Shown: positions 10,525 through 22,021, counted from the first letter of the stretch. The stretch: 64,000 bases of DNA from Geosmithia putterillii (GCA_900188575.1 FYEU01000316.1:186001-250000); one strand, 5' to 3'. The notes: generated by a model from the sequence alone, not told the origin. A program made the numbers and translations.

Positions 10525-12477
10525 ATGGCTGAGAAAGAGCTGCCTGGCGGTCCTATGACGATCCAGGACCATCAGGACTCAGCGTCGAGCATCAGCCACG
10601 CTGGCGGTGTTCCCCAAATCTCCCACAATGAGAAGAGAAGGCACAGCTCTATACCTACAGAGCCCATCCCTCCACCTACAGGGATCTTGGGGTTCTTCTC
10701 CAAGCTTGGCAATCTTCCTGAGTGGGGGATTCGTGGAAAGCGCCTGTCAGGTAAAGCGCTCAACTGGTCTATCGGGTGTATCGCTTCGTGTGGATTCCTC
10801 ATGTTTGGCTACGACCAGGGTGTTCTCAGCGCCCTCCTCACCCTCGACAGCTTCCAGGAGTCCATCCCGCTCATGACTCCCCTAACGAAATCCAACGCCC
10901 TCTGCTGGCTCGACCCGGAGCACACAGTTCGCAACCCCAGCATGTGCACGGGCGACCCCAATACTCAAGCCGCTGCCGTTGCTATATATCAGATCGGATG
11001 CTTCCTCGGTGCCGTTGTTATCCTTTTCTATGGAGAGTCGTTTGGGCGAAAGTCTTCAACCTTCTGGGGCAGTCTGATCATGATTATCGGAACCATTATG
11101 CAGGCTGGTGCCTTTGAGTATGGTCTTTTTACCGCCGGTCGCATCGTCGGCGGCGTTGGTAACGGCATGGTCACGTCTAGTAAGTTCCGGCCTCCTTGAA
11201 TCTCCGTACGGTACGACAAGTGTCTAACAGGAGCAAATTTATAGCCATCCCCACCTGGCAGTCTGAGTGTGCTCGTCCCCATCAGCGCGGCTTCCTCATC
11301 ACCCTCTCGGGTGCTCTCATCTCCGGAGGCATCATGATTGCCTACTGGATCGACTACGGCTTCTACTTTCTCGAAGGCAGCGTGCGCTGGCGTTTCCCCA
11401 TTGCCTTCCAGTCCTTCTTCACCATCGTCGTCATGTGGGGCCTCCTGTACCTTCCCGAGTCCCCTCGCTGGCTGGCCATGAGAGGCCGTCTAGAAGATGC
11501 CCGTGAAGTCACATCCCGCCTACTAGGTAAGGAGATGGATGACCCCGAGGTCAATGCGGAGCTGCAGACCATTGTGGACGCTCTCGATGCGCAGAGCCGT
11601 GGCGGCTCCTTCAAGTACAAGGAGCTCTTCACCAACGGCTCCTCGCAAAACTTCCGCCGTACCATGCTCGGCGTTGCTGCTCAGTTCTTCCAGCAGATTT
11701 GCGGTATCAACCTCATCACCTACTATGCCACTTTCGTCTTTGAGAACTCGCTGGGATTCGGGCCCGAGATGTCTCGACTTCTTGCCTCGTTGAACGGAAC
11801 CGAGTACTTCCTCGCGTCCCTTGTCGCCCTGCCTTTGATTGAGAAATGTGGCCGCCGCCCCCTCATGCTGTTCGGCGCCTTTGGAATGATGGCATCCATG
11901 GCCATCTTGGCCGGCTCGGCATCCACGGGTGTCGTTAACGAGCAGGGTGCACCAGTGCTCAGCACCCTGTATGGCGTTGTCTGCACCGTCTTCCTCTTTG
12001 GATTCAACACCTTCTTTGCCATCGGTACGTTTCCAACAATGAATAACTAAAACGAATGAGAGAGTTTATACTGACAATCTATTAATTGCAGGCTGGCTCG
12101 GAATGACGTGGCTGTACCCTGCTGAGATCACGAACCTTCGCATCCGTATCCAGGCCAATGCTCTGTCGACATGCTCCAACTGGCTGTCGAACTTCCTCAT
12201 TGTCATGATTACACCCCCAGCCTTCTCCAACCTTGGATATCAGACGTACATTATGTTTGCAGTTTTCAACGCGGCCATCCTTCCCTGTGTGTGGTTCTTC
12301 TTCCCCGAGCCCAAAGGCCGCAGTCTCGAGGAGCTTGATGTCATCTTTGCTAGCGCCAACGCCCTCAAAATTAGCCCTGTCAAGCGCGCAAGGGAGATGG
12401 AGCATATCGAGGGTGCTGCCCTTGATGCCGAGTTTGACAAGTACTTTGGCGAGGCGGCCCAGGCTGGACGTGCCTAG
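10525..12477 (+). CDS. MFS sugar transporter (hexose/quinate-type, SP family)
   Basis: Three exons (10525-11179, 11245-12024, 12092-12477) encode about 606 aa. Sugar-porter signatures are present in order: GYDQGVLSALLT in helix 1, GRIVGGVGNG, PESPRWLAMRGR after helix 6, QQICGINLITYY in helix 7 and PEPKGRSLEELD at the end of helix 12. The N-terminus (about 80 residues, rich in Ser, Pro and charged residues) and the C-terminus are cytosolic. The first exon joins as A|CC to give TIPTWQSE, a conserved stretch of the family. It should import a sugar or related polyol by proton symport at the plasma membrane; the substrate cannot be told from sequence. I chose the ATG at 10525 because the longer open frame upstream lacks any protein-like features. 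Confidence 0.92.
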
Positions 12478-13537
12478 AGAGGCTTTGTGCGGAGAGACGT
12501 CGGGGACGGAGTACTCGAGGATATCAGGGTTTCTGGTTTGAGGCTCTTCACATGTACGAAGTACAATAAACGACTGCATATATAGTAATACACAGTAGTA
12601 AGAACAAACTTTACGACTACAGCGTACAAGAAACTGGCCGTGTGTCGCATCTCTATCTAGATGAACTTTTAGACGAGTTGTTGGGCGATCCCCGCGGCAA
12701 CTGGACAGGCACCAAGGTAAATTGAGCATGTGAAGCATCCTTCTGGTCCCAGGTTGTTGGGAGAGGACTCTTGGCTCACCTAACTCCAAAAGTCCGCGTA
12801 AGCTTGCTCACCTTGGCTGTGGTGTTATTGTGGAGATGAAGATGATGGTGTACGGTATACGGTATATTACGTCGTAGGACCTTTTGTACCTTATTTTGAA
12901 TGTACTCCGGCTGTGGATGCCATAATGCAATATTCCAATAGAAAACAAAGGAGGGGGGGGGGCGGGGAGAGATGCTTTGCCAACGGCTTTATACGCTTAA
13001 TTGGTACCTTGAAGACTAAAGTTCGGATGCAGCCCCAAGTCCCTGCGGGCACGGGCCGCTTGCATCATTCGGGCAGGCGATGAGCACCGAACCAATGGCG
13101 GGGCTCCAGTATCTCGGGGCAACGTCACAGGGTGCATGCGACACAGCTTCTGCAGTGCAAAGTAAACAAAAGGACATTCTTCTTGCTTGGCAGAAGCTCA
13201 ATTGGGTCACAAACTGGTATTTAGAGTAGTTTCCATGGATAAATTAGAGAATACGACGTTGGGAACCTTGCGGTGACTGTTCAATGTTGTTTTGGCCTCG
13301 TGACGAGCGAGACGATACCAAAGACGTGCGGCCAAGATAAAGAGGGAGCGACCCGCCTACATCCCTGCCGCTGGCCCGCTGCTGCTGCCTCCGCAGCCCC
13401 ATGACCCCAAATACGGAAGGGACTCATCTCAACCTCAACCTTCCCTCTTTCCCATCACGACGCGACTGAGCTGGACGACTTCGACGTTTTGGTGTCCCCA
13501 GCATCACCGCCATCGTCTTTACATCTTCACAGCCATC
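12478..13537. other. intergenic region between sugar transporter and DPP IV
   Basis: About 1.06 kb. It holds the transporter 3' UTR, a run of ten G (12953-12962) and the DPP IV promoter, which has a C/T-rich leader close to 13537. No gene is supported. Confidence 0.4.
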
Positions 13538-15898
13538 ATGGCTCCCCGGAAGCTCGAGACCGCAGCTCTTCTGCTGCTGTCGGTCACGTCATCCGTCCTC
13601 GCGTCCGTCAAGCCCCGGCCCGCTCCCCGCCTCGGTGGTGGTGACCGCCTGCTCTCCTTCAACGAGACCACGCCTAGCCCATCCTTCTCGCCCAAGTCGG
13701 TGAGCGTGTCATGGTCTTCGGCCGGTACTGACGGCCAGTTCATCCGCACCAACTCCGACGGCGCCCTTGTGCTCGAAGATATTGTCACGGGTGACTCGAA
13801 TACGTTTGTCCCCGCCGACCAGCTGCCCAAGAACCTGCAGGAGTACTGGATCAGCACCGACTCCAAGCACGTTCTTGCCTCCGCCAATGCCACCAAGAAG
13901 TACCGTTACTCGTACGTTGCCGACTACTACATCCTCGACGTCGAATCGGGTGAATCGAAGCCCCTCGTCGATGACCAGGCGGGCGATATCCAGTATGCCG
14001 AGCTGGCCCCTTCGGGCGGCGCCATTGCCTTTGTCCGCGACAACAACCTCTTCCTTCTCAACCGTGACTCGGGAAATGTCACCCAGGTCACTCACGATGG
14101 TGGCCCTGACCTGTTCCACGGCGTGCCCGACTGGGTTTATGAGGAGGAGGTCTTTGGTGCCCGCTCCGCCCTCTGGTTCTCCCCCGATGCCAACTTTGTC
14201 GCATTCCTCAGCTTCAACGAGACGGGCGTGGGCACCTTCACCATCCCCTACTACATGGACAACAAGAAGGTTGCCCCTGTCTACCCCAAGGAGCTTGATC
14301 TGCGCTACCCCAAGGTTGGCTCCACCAACCCTACCGTCCACCTGAGCATACTCGACGTAGCTACTGGTGAGGCCCAGCAGGTGCCAGTCGACGCGTTCCC
14401 CTCTGATGAGCTTATTATCGGCGAGGTCGCGTGGGTTACAAACACCAGTGATGCCCTCATCTACCGCGCCTACAACCGCGTTCAGGACCACGATGCCCAC
14501 GTCGTCGTCGACCCCGCCACCCTCAAGTCCAATACGGTCCGTGAGCGCGACGGCTCTGATGGCTGGCTCGAGCAGTCGCTCTCCATCAGCTATGTCGGCC
14601 CTCTGGGAAACAACAAGAGCGACACCGACACATACTATGTCGATGTATCGGATGAGTCGGGCTGGATGCACATCTACCTGTTCCCCGTCCAGGGCAACAA
14701 GGACCCTATTCAGCTTACCGAGGGCGAGTGGGAGGTCGACTCTATTCTTAGCATCGACAAGGCTCGTGGCCTCATCTACTACTCAGCGTCTACTCACCAC
14801 AGCAGCGAGCGTCACATCTACAAGGTGTCGTGGCTCTCGGGCGACATAACCCCTCTCGTTGATGACTCCATCGCTGCCTACTGGTCAGCTTCCTTCTCTT
14901 CCGAGTCCGGCTTCTATATCCTCAGCTACCGCGGTCCTGATGTGCCGTACCAGGAGGTCTACTCCACCAACAGCACCTCATCTGAGCCTCTGCGTACCCT
15001 CGAGGACAACTCTGACTTTGTCAAGTCTGTATCGGACTACAAGCTTCCCAAGATCAACTACTTTGATCTCAAGCACCCAGACGGCTACTCCCTCAGTGTC
15101 AAGCAGTCCCTGCCCCCCAACTTTGACCCTTCCAAGAAGTACCCGGTCCTATTCACACCTTATGGTGGACCCAACTCGCAGCAGGTTCTCAAGTCGTTCT
15201 CGTCGCTTGGCTGGGCTGCCTACATTGCGTCGGAGCCCGAGCTGAAGTTTATCACGTACACGGTGGACAACCGGGGAACTGGGCACCGTGGACGCGCCTA
15301 CCGTTCCACTGTGACCGGGCACCTGGGCAAACTTGAGCCTATTGACCAGGTCTGGGCAGCCCAGCAGCTGATCAAGAAGCACCGTTACATCGATGCGCAC
15401 CGCATTGGCATGTGGGGGTGGTCGTTTGGCGGCTACCTCACTGCCAAGACGGTGGAGTTGAACTCGGGTGTCTTTTCGCTGGGTCTCATCACGGCCCCCG
15501 TCACCGACTGGCGTTTCTACGATTCCGTATACACCGAGCGTTACATGAAGAAGCTCGAGGACAACCGCCAAGGCTACACCGACACGTCCGTCCACGACGC
15601 CACGGGTTTCAAGAACATTGCCGGTGGCTTCTCGCTGCTGCATGGAACCGGCGATGACAATGTCCACTACCAGCACGCCGCATCTCTCGTGGACTTTTTG
15701 TTGGGCGAGGGCGTGACCCCCACCAAGATGCGCATGTTTGCCTTTACCGACAGCACGCACTCCATCAGCTACAACGGCGACTCGCTGTACCTGTACAAGT
15801 TCCTCACGCAGCGTCTGTACGACGAGGTGAAGCGCAAGGTCGGGGCAGACGTGCTGGTCCACCAGTGGAGCAAGCGCGAGGATGAGGAAGAGGAATAG
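13538..15898 (+). CDS. dipeptidyl peptidase IV, secreted serine protease (family S9B)
   Basis: An intronless gene of 786 aa. A signal peptide (hydrophobic AALLLLSVTSSVLASV) starts the protein. The N-terminal beta-propeller holds DWVYEEEVF (Glu202-204), which binds the free amino end of the substrate. The C-terminal alpha/beta-hydrolase domain holds the triad: Ser629 in GWSFGGY, Asp706 in GTGDDNVH and His741 in DSTHS. Spacing matches human DPP IV almost residue for residue (630/708/740). The enzyme removes X-Pro or X-Ala dipeptides from peptide N-termini, here probably outside the cell, since there is no membrane anchor after the signal peptide. The tail is acidic (KREDEEEE). It converges on the Cwf19 gene with 140 bases between stops. 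Confidence 0.96.
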   Translation: MAPRKLETAALLLLSVTSSVLASVKPRPAPRLGGGDRLLSFNETTPSPSFSPKSVSVSWSSAGTDGQFIRTNSDGALVLEDIVTGDSNTFVPADQLPKNLQEYWISTDSKHVLASANATKKYRYSYVADYYILDVESGESKPLVDDQAGDIQYAELAPSGGAIAFVRDNNLFLLNRDSGNVTQVTHDGGPDLFHGVPDWVYEEEVFGARSALWFSPDANFVAFLSFNETGVGTFTIPYYMDNKKVAPVYPKELDLRYPKVGSTNPTVHLSILDVATGEAQQVPVDAFPSDELIIGEVAWVTNTSDALIYRAYNRVQDHDAHVVVDPATLKSNTVRERDGSDGWLEQSLSISYVGPLGNNKSDTDTYYVDVSDESGWMHIYLFPVQGNKDPIQLTEGEWEVDSILSIDKARGLIYYSASTHHSSERHIYKVSWLSGDITPLVDDSIAAYWSASFSSESGFYILSYRGPDVPYQEVYSTNSTSSEPLRTLEDNSDFVKSVSDYKLPKINYFDLKHPDGYSLSVKQSLPPNFDPSKKYPVLFTPYGGPNSQQVLKSFSSLGWAAYIASEPELKFITYTVDNRGTGHRGRAYRSTVTGHLGKLEPIDQVWAAQQLIKKHRYIDAHRIGMWGWSFGGYLTAKTVELNSGVFSLGLITAPVTDWRFYDSVYTERYMKKLEDNRQGYTDTSVHDATGFKNIAGGFSLLHGTGDDNVHYQHAASLVDFLLGEGVTPTKMRMFAFTDSTHSISYNGDSLYLYKFLTQRLYDEVKRKVGADVLVHQWSKREDEEEE

Positions 15899-16038
15899 GG
15901 AGGCTACTAGTAGTATGCCGAGTTTGTCTTTTTGCATTAAGGCTAGATTTGATAATTGAATACAAGGAAATTATGATAACACGCGCGGTTGACCGTATAT
16001 GCTTGCTCCTATGAGAATTGATGAGAAGACAAGTCAGA

Positions 16039-18174
16039 TTAGGCACCTTCCAACACCCTGGTCCAGTCAAACTTGTGCCAATCCTTCTTCCATGCCTGGA
16101 CACGGCTAGAGTCCTTATCCGACCTAGACCACCTACCCTGCTTCTTGACAATGTGGGGTTCGGCGCCGACGATACCACCAATGACTTCACGAGCAAACAG
16201 ATCACCCTTGGGCCAACGGTTGCCATCCTCCACGACGTGACCTAGACCTCCGTCGAGGGAGAACCAGGCGTGGAAGTAGGGCATCTCCTTTGGCAGAGAG
16301 CGACGGAAGGCGGCGCGCCCCATGCCACCATCGCTAGCAGCCTTTTGGGTATCGATGATGGGGCGGTGCTGGGACCACTCGGCATCGGAGGAAAGGAAGG
16401 CCTCGCGGAAGTGGGCGGGGGCCATGGCGCCTTCCTCGTAAGGGATAGGGACGGCGACCATGGCAGCATGGCGGTGGTGGCCCGGGTTGGCGGCGTTTTC
16501 GTAGAAGACGACATCACGGCCCTGGGCGTGGTACATGCGGGTGAGACTCTTCATAAAGTTGCGCAGCTCCTCCCACTCATCGTCGTCGCACTCGAGCAGG
16601 TTGGCGCGGTGGGTAGAGGGCACGATGATGGCGCCGCCAGGGCTGACCTCTGGCTCGGTGGGGAGGGTCAGGAAGGAGCGCGTGGCCAGCGAGATGAGCG
16701 GGGCGACGGGCTGGCGGCCCGTTGCGTCATCGTGGCACAGAGGGCACCTGTCGAGCGCCTTGTTGAGCTTCTGGTACTCGCTCACGGCCATGTTCTTGAG
16801 GTTGGCCTCGCTCTTGTGCACCCGCCGCGCCAGCTTGGCCGCGTTGTCGTCCATGTAGTCCAGGTCATCTGTGTACTTTGCGTCGCGCGCGATGCGCTCG
16901 GCCTGCCTTACCGCCTCGCTGCCTCCTCCGGGGCCCTTGGTACGCCGCTCCTCACGCACCATGTCCTCAATGGTCATGTCCTCATTCTCCTCCACGTTGC
17001 CGCGCTCTCGACCTCGCTTCGTCTCTACGGCCTTGACCTCGCCACGCGTCCCGGCAAGGTGCCGACTCTCCATGGCGCCAATCACGGCCGTCTCGGGGCC
17101 AGAAGCTTTGGCTGCCGCTGCAGCCGCAGGGTTGAAGTTGGCAGCTGCGCGGTTGTACTCTTCCTCGAGCTGGGCCGCGTTCGGTGCCCGGCGCATCTTG
17201 GCCTTCATCATCTGGGCCCGTAGACGGTTCAGAGTCGTCTGGTCCACGACGGCCGCGACGGAGGCTTGGTCGTCGGGGATGACGGTGCCCTGCTTGGGTG
17301 GCTGCTGGCTCGTCGCCGGTGGCTCTGCCTTGCGCATCGTCCGCACCCGCTCCTGGTACAGCTCGCCGGTAGGCTTCTCTTTGTTGTCGTAATCTGCTCC
17401 GTATACCCGCCTGCGTTCGAGCTCCTCCTTCTCCTCGCGCGCGTCGTCAAAGTCCTCGAGGTTGCCGAACCGCTCCAGCGCAACGTCCTCGGTCGTCCGG
17501 CCCAACTCCTCGGCTTCGCGGAACACGGTGCGCAGCTTGGTCATGCGCCACGACGACCCTGCATCGCCAAATGTGTAGTCAACGGTGCGCTGCCTTGTGG
17601 CTGGCTCGGTCTCCGTGGTCGCAGCCGCCGCCGGGTCAATGCCACGGTTGAGCTCACGATGGTGCAGTACGCGCTGTGGACGCGGTGGTGACTTGGGCTG
17701 TGACTTGGGGCGAGGCCGGTGGATGTAGTCGATGTCTAGGGATGACGGTGCTGTCATCCAAGAATCGCGTTCGAGTGCAGGCTTCCCTTCCTGCGACTTC
17801 TCCTCGTCCGGGATCGGCAGCTCCTCCTTCGGATCGCGCGACCGGTGGTGACTGCGCTTCTCGTCGTGACGGTGCCGCCTCGACTCCTCATGGTCGTGGC
17901 CGTCGTCTCGTCGTGATCGCTTGTGCCGGCGTCTTTCATCCTCATTGTCGTCACGCTCTTCGTCGCGGTGGCGTCGTCGATGGCGCCGTTCATCGTCGTC
18001 ATCGTGCTTGTCCCTGTGCTCTCGGTGATGGTGTCGCCGGTGGTGGTGGCCGTCGTCACCATCATCCCGATGGTGGTGCCTATGCCTGTGCTTGTGCTCA
18101 CGACGGCCCTCGTCCTTGGACCGCTGGTCCTTTTCGGCGGCCAGGGACTTTTCGAATTCGTCGAGACCATCCAT
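16039..18174 (-). CDS. Cwf19-like splicing factor (CwfJ family)
   Basis: An intronless gene of 711 aa. The first 120 residues are almost pure His, Arg, Asp, Glu and Lys (runs such as HKHRHRHHHRDDGDDGHHH). A middle part is highly charged and contains DYTFGDAGSSWRMTKLR, a conserved Cwf19 segment. The C-terminal half holds the CwfJ N-terminal-like domain with the zinc-binding start CPLCHDD, HIT-like PSTHRANL and FYENAANPGHHRHAAM, then the second CwfJ domain ending WKKDWHKFDWTRVLE. Cwf19 acts late in splicing with intron-lariat release and the debranching enzyme. Start at 18174 is the first ATG and fits the family start (MDGLDEFEKSLA). Confidence 0.92.
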   Translation of the reverse strand: MDGLDEFEKSLAAEKDQRSKDEGRREHKHRHRHHHRDDGDDGHHHRRHHHREHRDKHDDDDERRHRRRHRDEERDDNEDERRRHKRSRRDDGHDHEESRRHRHDEKRSHHRSRDPKEELPIPDEEKSQEGKPALERDSWMTAPSSLDIDYIHRPRPKSQPKSPPRPQRVLHHRELNRGIDPAAAATTETEPATRQRTVDYTFGDAGSSWRMTKLRTVFREAEELGRTTEDVALERFGNLEDFDDAREEKEELERRRVYGADYDNKEKPTGELYQERVRTMRKAEPPATSQQPPKQGTVIPDDQASVAAVVDQTTLNRLRAQMMKAKMRRAPNAAQLEEEYNRAAANFNPAAAAAAKASGPETAVIGAMESRHLAGTRGEVKAVETKRGRERGNVEENEDMTIEDMVREERRTKGPGGGSEAVRQAERIARDAKYTDDLDYMDDNAAKLARRVHKSEANLKNMAVSEYQKLNKALDRCPLCHDDATGRQPVAPLISLATRSFLTLPTEPEVSPGGAIIVPSTHRANLLECDDDEWEELRNFMKSLTRMYHAQGRDVVFYENAANPGHHRHAAMVAVPIPYEEGAMAPAHFREAFLSSDAEWSQHRPIIDTQKAASDGGMGRAAFRRSLPKEMPYFHAWFSLDGGLGHVVEDGNRWPKGDLFAREVIGGIVGAEPHIVKKQGRWSRSDKDSSRVQAWKKDWHKFDWTRVLEGA

Positions 18175-18669
18175 TGTTGTGGTGTTTGTGTTGTGGGGAG
18201 AGTTGGCAGTAAAGAATCATTACGTCAAGATGGAGCTCAGGTAAGAAAAAAAAACAGGTGCAGCCAGCACTGCTCCGTACATAATCAAGCTCCACCCCCA
18301 CAGCAGACAAGACCTATCAACACTTGATTAAAGCACGACTTTGCCATCGTCTTGAACTAATGTACTATGCATTCGCACCCGATTAACAAAGAAGACTTGT
18401 TTTTATAGCTACTAATGCTACTAATGCTACTAATTGTTGTCGCTGCGCTCGCCATGTGCAAGGAGAATATGATGATGGACTGCTATGCATACAGATGAAA
18501 ATAAGACATTACATTATGCTGTCATGTCGAGGACGACTGTTCTTCCCGTACAGTAAAGTAAGTAAGAGGGTACAAAAAAAGTTTACAGTAAAGAAAAGGT
18601 AAGTGATGGTAGAAAGAAAAGAAAAAAAGCAATAAAAACGCCCTCATTTGCCCAGCAGACTCGTCAAGT
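18175..18669. other. intergenic region, Cwf19 promoter and hydrolase 3' end
   Basis: About 500 bases. It includes a perfect 9-bp tandem repeat GCTACTAAT three times at 18408-18434 and an A/T-rich stretch near 18540-18640 that lies in the 3' region of the minus-strand hydrolase. No gene is supported. Confidence 0.45.
18408..18434. repeat. 9-bp tandem repeat, three copies
   Basis: GCTACTAAT is repeated three times without mismatch. It lies in the intergenic region between the Cwf19 and hydrolase genes. Confidence 0.85.
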
Positions 18670-21654
18670 TCACCGATGGATCGTGCCTCTTCGGGACCTC
18701 GACTCCCTGCGGCCGTCGGCGCCGGTAACACGCATCCAGTCCTCCCATTCCTTGCTGATCTCCATGAGAACGTTGCCCATGACGGTGGCGCTGGCCATCA
18801 GGCCGTGGCCTTCGCCCTCGAGAACGCGAACCTCGCATCGGCGCATCGTCTTGCCGAGCCACCGCACGTTGTCGACGGGCACGCGCGTGTCCCGGCTGCC
18901 ATGATGGATGGTAACGGCGCGATTGATATCGACATAGCGGAAACCAATCGTATGCCGCCGCTCGAGGCAGATGAGCAGGTCCACGGCCGGGTTGGCACCC
19001 GTCGTCGCCAGATCCCAGATGGCATGCGTCAGGCGCATGTCGTACGATACCTGCCTCTCTTGCTCGGCCTCGGCCTCGGCTACTGCTGTAGCATAGCCGC
19101 CATGTCCGCTCGCCGATGCGGCACCGCCCGTGATTGTCGTCGATGTATACGCGCCCCCGCTGGCGACATGGTTCTTCTGTGAGCCCATGTCGTACCCGTT
19201 GCCATTCTTCGTGGCAACATTCGAAGACTTCTTCTCTCCGCCTCCCGTCTGTCCAATATTCTCCTTGTCGAGGGCAGCAGGGGTAATGTTCCTGCTGTCC
19301 CTGCCTTGTGCCGCTTTCTTCTTCGAACGCTTCGAGTTCTTTGGCAGCGACGTGGTGATGGACGTGCTCGTGGCCGACATGAAGCTGCTGTTGGCCACCT
19401 TGAGCATGGGAGTTGGCAGGGCGCGTAGGATCCGCTGCGACGTGGGGATGCTGTGCGTGGGCCCTGAGTTCTGTGATCCGCCAAACACACTCATTTGCGA
19501 GGGCGGGATCCATGGCGCCAGTAGGTGTATCCGGCCCCGAATATGCTGGGGCATACGTAGGGCCGTAGCGAGAGCGTAGATCGCTCCCGCTGAGTGAGCC
19601 AGAATCGAGAATTTCGTGATCTTGAGAGCCTGGCAGATGGCATACACGTCATCTTGAAGAAAAAGCCAAGTTAGCATCAGGCATGCCTATATGAGTATTG
19701 AGGGATACGTACCAGGCCAGTTGAGGGGTGTCGTGGTCCCGTCCGGGTAAGGTTCACTGTCACCTACGCCGGGACGGTCGGGAGTGATGAGACGCAACTT
19801 GAGGGTCAAGGCCAGCTCATCATAGAAGGCGGTAATGTAGCGCGTCAGGCCCATGCCGACACAGCAGAAGACGGCGGACCCCTGGGGGTCACCCACCTCA
19901 GAGAAGCAAATGGTCCTGCCAGTCTGGGGGTGCCGGATCTTTTGTGACAGGCGCGGCGCCGACAGGTAGGCGTCAACGGCATCGTCGATCGAGTCGGCTG
20001 AGTCGAGGCGCTCGAGGGGCGCGCCGCCCACGCTCTCATTGTCCCTGGTGCCGAGATCCTGAGAGATCTTGGCCGTAGGCCCTTCATGCGTGGCGGTCGG
20101 GCTTCCTGGCGAGGAAAGGCGCTTGAGGCGAGAGCTGGTGCGTTTAGGCCAGCCGTTGGCGGGGTCGTGAGGCGGCGCCGAGGACCGGCGACGGTCGCCG
20201 TTGGCTTCCACACTCTGGGTGGACCGTCTACGGTTCTGAGACACGGCTGGGAAGGGAGCGCCGTCCTCGGCCTCTTCATTCTCGGGGGTGTGGGTATCAA
20301 AAGCGAGGTAGTCGTCACGAATCGTCTCGAGGAATCGCTGCGTGTTCGGGGTGTTAAGTCCGCCGCCGTGGCCGTTGGCGGCACCGTTCTCGCTGTGCGA
20401 CGCCTTGCCCTTGGTCGGGTTCTCGAGGTCTAGCCTCGGAGGAACCCTCTTAGAGGACCGGGGCTTGCGACCTTCAATCTCGGCGGGCTCGGCGAGGGCT
20501 TCCCTGTCCCTGGTGTAGGAGCGACGACCACTAGAGCGCTTGCCGTTTTGGGAAGACGACTTCGCCAGGCTGGAGTCGCGGTTGGGTATGATGCGGGGGC
20601 TGGTGACAGCATCCTTGGCGTTTTTGTTGTTGTTGTTGTTGACAGAGGGGCTGTCGCTGGCACTGGGCTCCTCACTGATGGCTGTTTCGGCGAGGAAGGG
20701 GTCGGCCTTTCCGCAGCCAGAGTGGATGCTGGCGGCACCGAGGCTGGCAGAGCTGCTGGTGGCCTTGCGCTCCTCGTTATCACGCAGGCGCTCCCTCGAC
20801 GTCATGTACATGAGGCCCTTGTAGCTCCGGCTGCTAGCCCTCCTGCCCCAGCTGTCCTGGGAGCTTCGGCCTCTGAGGGGTTGTTCGGGCGTCACAGCAG
20901 CCGAGGCCGAGGCCGCGGTGGAGCGGCGTTCTATCGATAGGTTGCCAATGCTGTGGGCGTCGGAGTCGCGTCCAGAATTGGACGAGCAGGGGCGTGAAGC
21001 CGGGGCGCTGCTGGTGCCGCCGCGAATGAGGGCGCGCAGTCCCAGGGCCTCGCGGCTCGATCGGCTCCGCGGCGTCTTGGGCGGGCTGAGGGGGGAGTAG
21101 CCGCTCGTGGGCTTTGAGGTGCGGATTACAGGGGCGGAGGCGGCGATCTCGTCGAGGGACTCGGGGCTCCCGTCGATCTTGGGGCCAGTGTAGGCGCCGT
21201 AGTCGACACCAAAGCTTCCGGGGCCGTTTGGTGACGGGTTCCGGCTGGAGGTCGAGTGCTGGGCTCTGGAAGACGACGTGGCGGCGGAGGCGCCGGGCGG
21301 GCGCAAGGATGAGGCCGAGCTGGAGGCCTGCTTGCCCTCGAAGTAGTCGTCGGCGGGCTTGGAGATGCCGCTGAGGCTCGTGATGAGGTTGGATATGACC
21401 TCTGGGCTGGCGGGAGGCAGCCCGTTGGTTCCCCTAGAGCCAATTGCGGAGGCTCGGCGGGTATGGCGACGCGACGAAGAGGGAGGAGCCGTGGTCGAGT
21501 TCCAGCGGGTTCGCGCCGGGATGGTGGGCGGCGCGTCGGACGGCAGAGGAGGCAGAGGAGGCGTGGCGTGAGAGGAGGACGACATGGACGAGGGGCCAGC
21601 AGCAGAAGCAGAAGCAGTCTGCTGCTGGTAATGGCGGCGATGATCGAGCGCCAT
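18670..21654 (-). CDS. alpha/beta hydrolase with long disordered N-terminal region
   Basis: Two exons on the minus strand (21654-19713 and 19652-18670; GTACGT donor, TTCAAG acceptor) give about 974 aa. Residues 1-570 are rich in Ser, Pro, Arg and Ala with no fold visible. The hydrolase domain follows: FCCVGMGLTRYI, then LRLITPDRPGVGDSE, nucleophile Ser668 in LAHSAGA (strand split by the intron just before), Asp902 in GSRDTRVP and His930 in GEGHGLM. Between nucleophile and acid lies about 110 residues of low-complexity insert (approximately 735-850), where such enzymes carry their lid. The true ATG is 21654 (context AACATGG); the open frame upstream begins only with GTG. It may be a lipase or esterase of an as yet unnamed fungal group. 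Phosphorylation-rich tails of this kind hint at regulation, but that is inference. Confidence 0.85.
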
Positions 21655-21990
21655 GTTGGCTGGCCCGTTGGGTGGGTGGACGGCGAACGGTGAACGGCGA
21701 ATGGCAGGTATGGCTGCGCGCAGGTACAGCTGCACAGGTACGGAGAAGGGAAGAGTGGTCCGATCTATCCCCTGTCGGGATGGTGGTATTCAGTATTACT
21801 TCGTACTCGTACCTGCGCCTAGAAGTCTTGGTGCTGCTCTGACGGGGTGGCCCCTCCTGCTTGTGCATGCAGCAGCAGCAGCATCAGCAGCCGGGAGTCT
21901 GCGTCGGCGAGCAACTCTGCTGTGACCCAAGGCATGTGCAGAAGGAGTCGGCTTACGAGGATCGCTCGTCGTTGTCGCGGGACATTGGGT

Positions 21991-22021
21991 GGGACAGGAC
22001 AGGACAGGCAGGACAGGCACC
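21991..22021. repeat. GGACA short tandem repeat
   Basis: Four to five copies of GGACA/GGACAGGACA occur in a row (GGGACAGGACAGGACAGGCAGGACAGGCA). It lies upstream of the minus-strand hydrolase. Confidence 0.7.

Noticed and set aside
13709..14671. 320-codon minus-strand open frame opposite DPP IV
   Set aside because: Same antisense effect from third-position C/G bias; no start context, motif or splice support.
16270..17223. 317-codon plus-strand open frame opposite the Cwf19-like gene
   Set aside because: Antisense shadow of a conserved CwfJ coding region.
21655..21735. 27 extra residues before MALDHRRH of the alpha/beta hydrolase
   Set aside because: That extension starts with GTG, while ATG at 21654 has a strong context.
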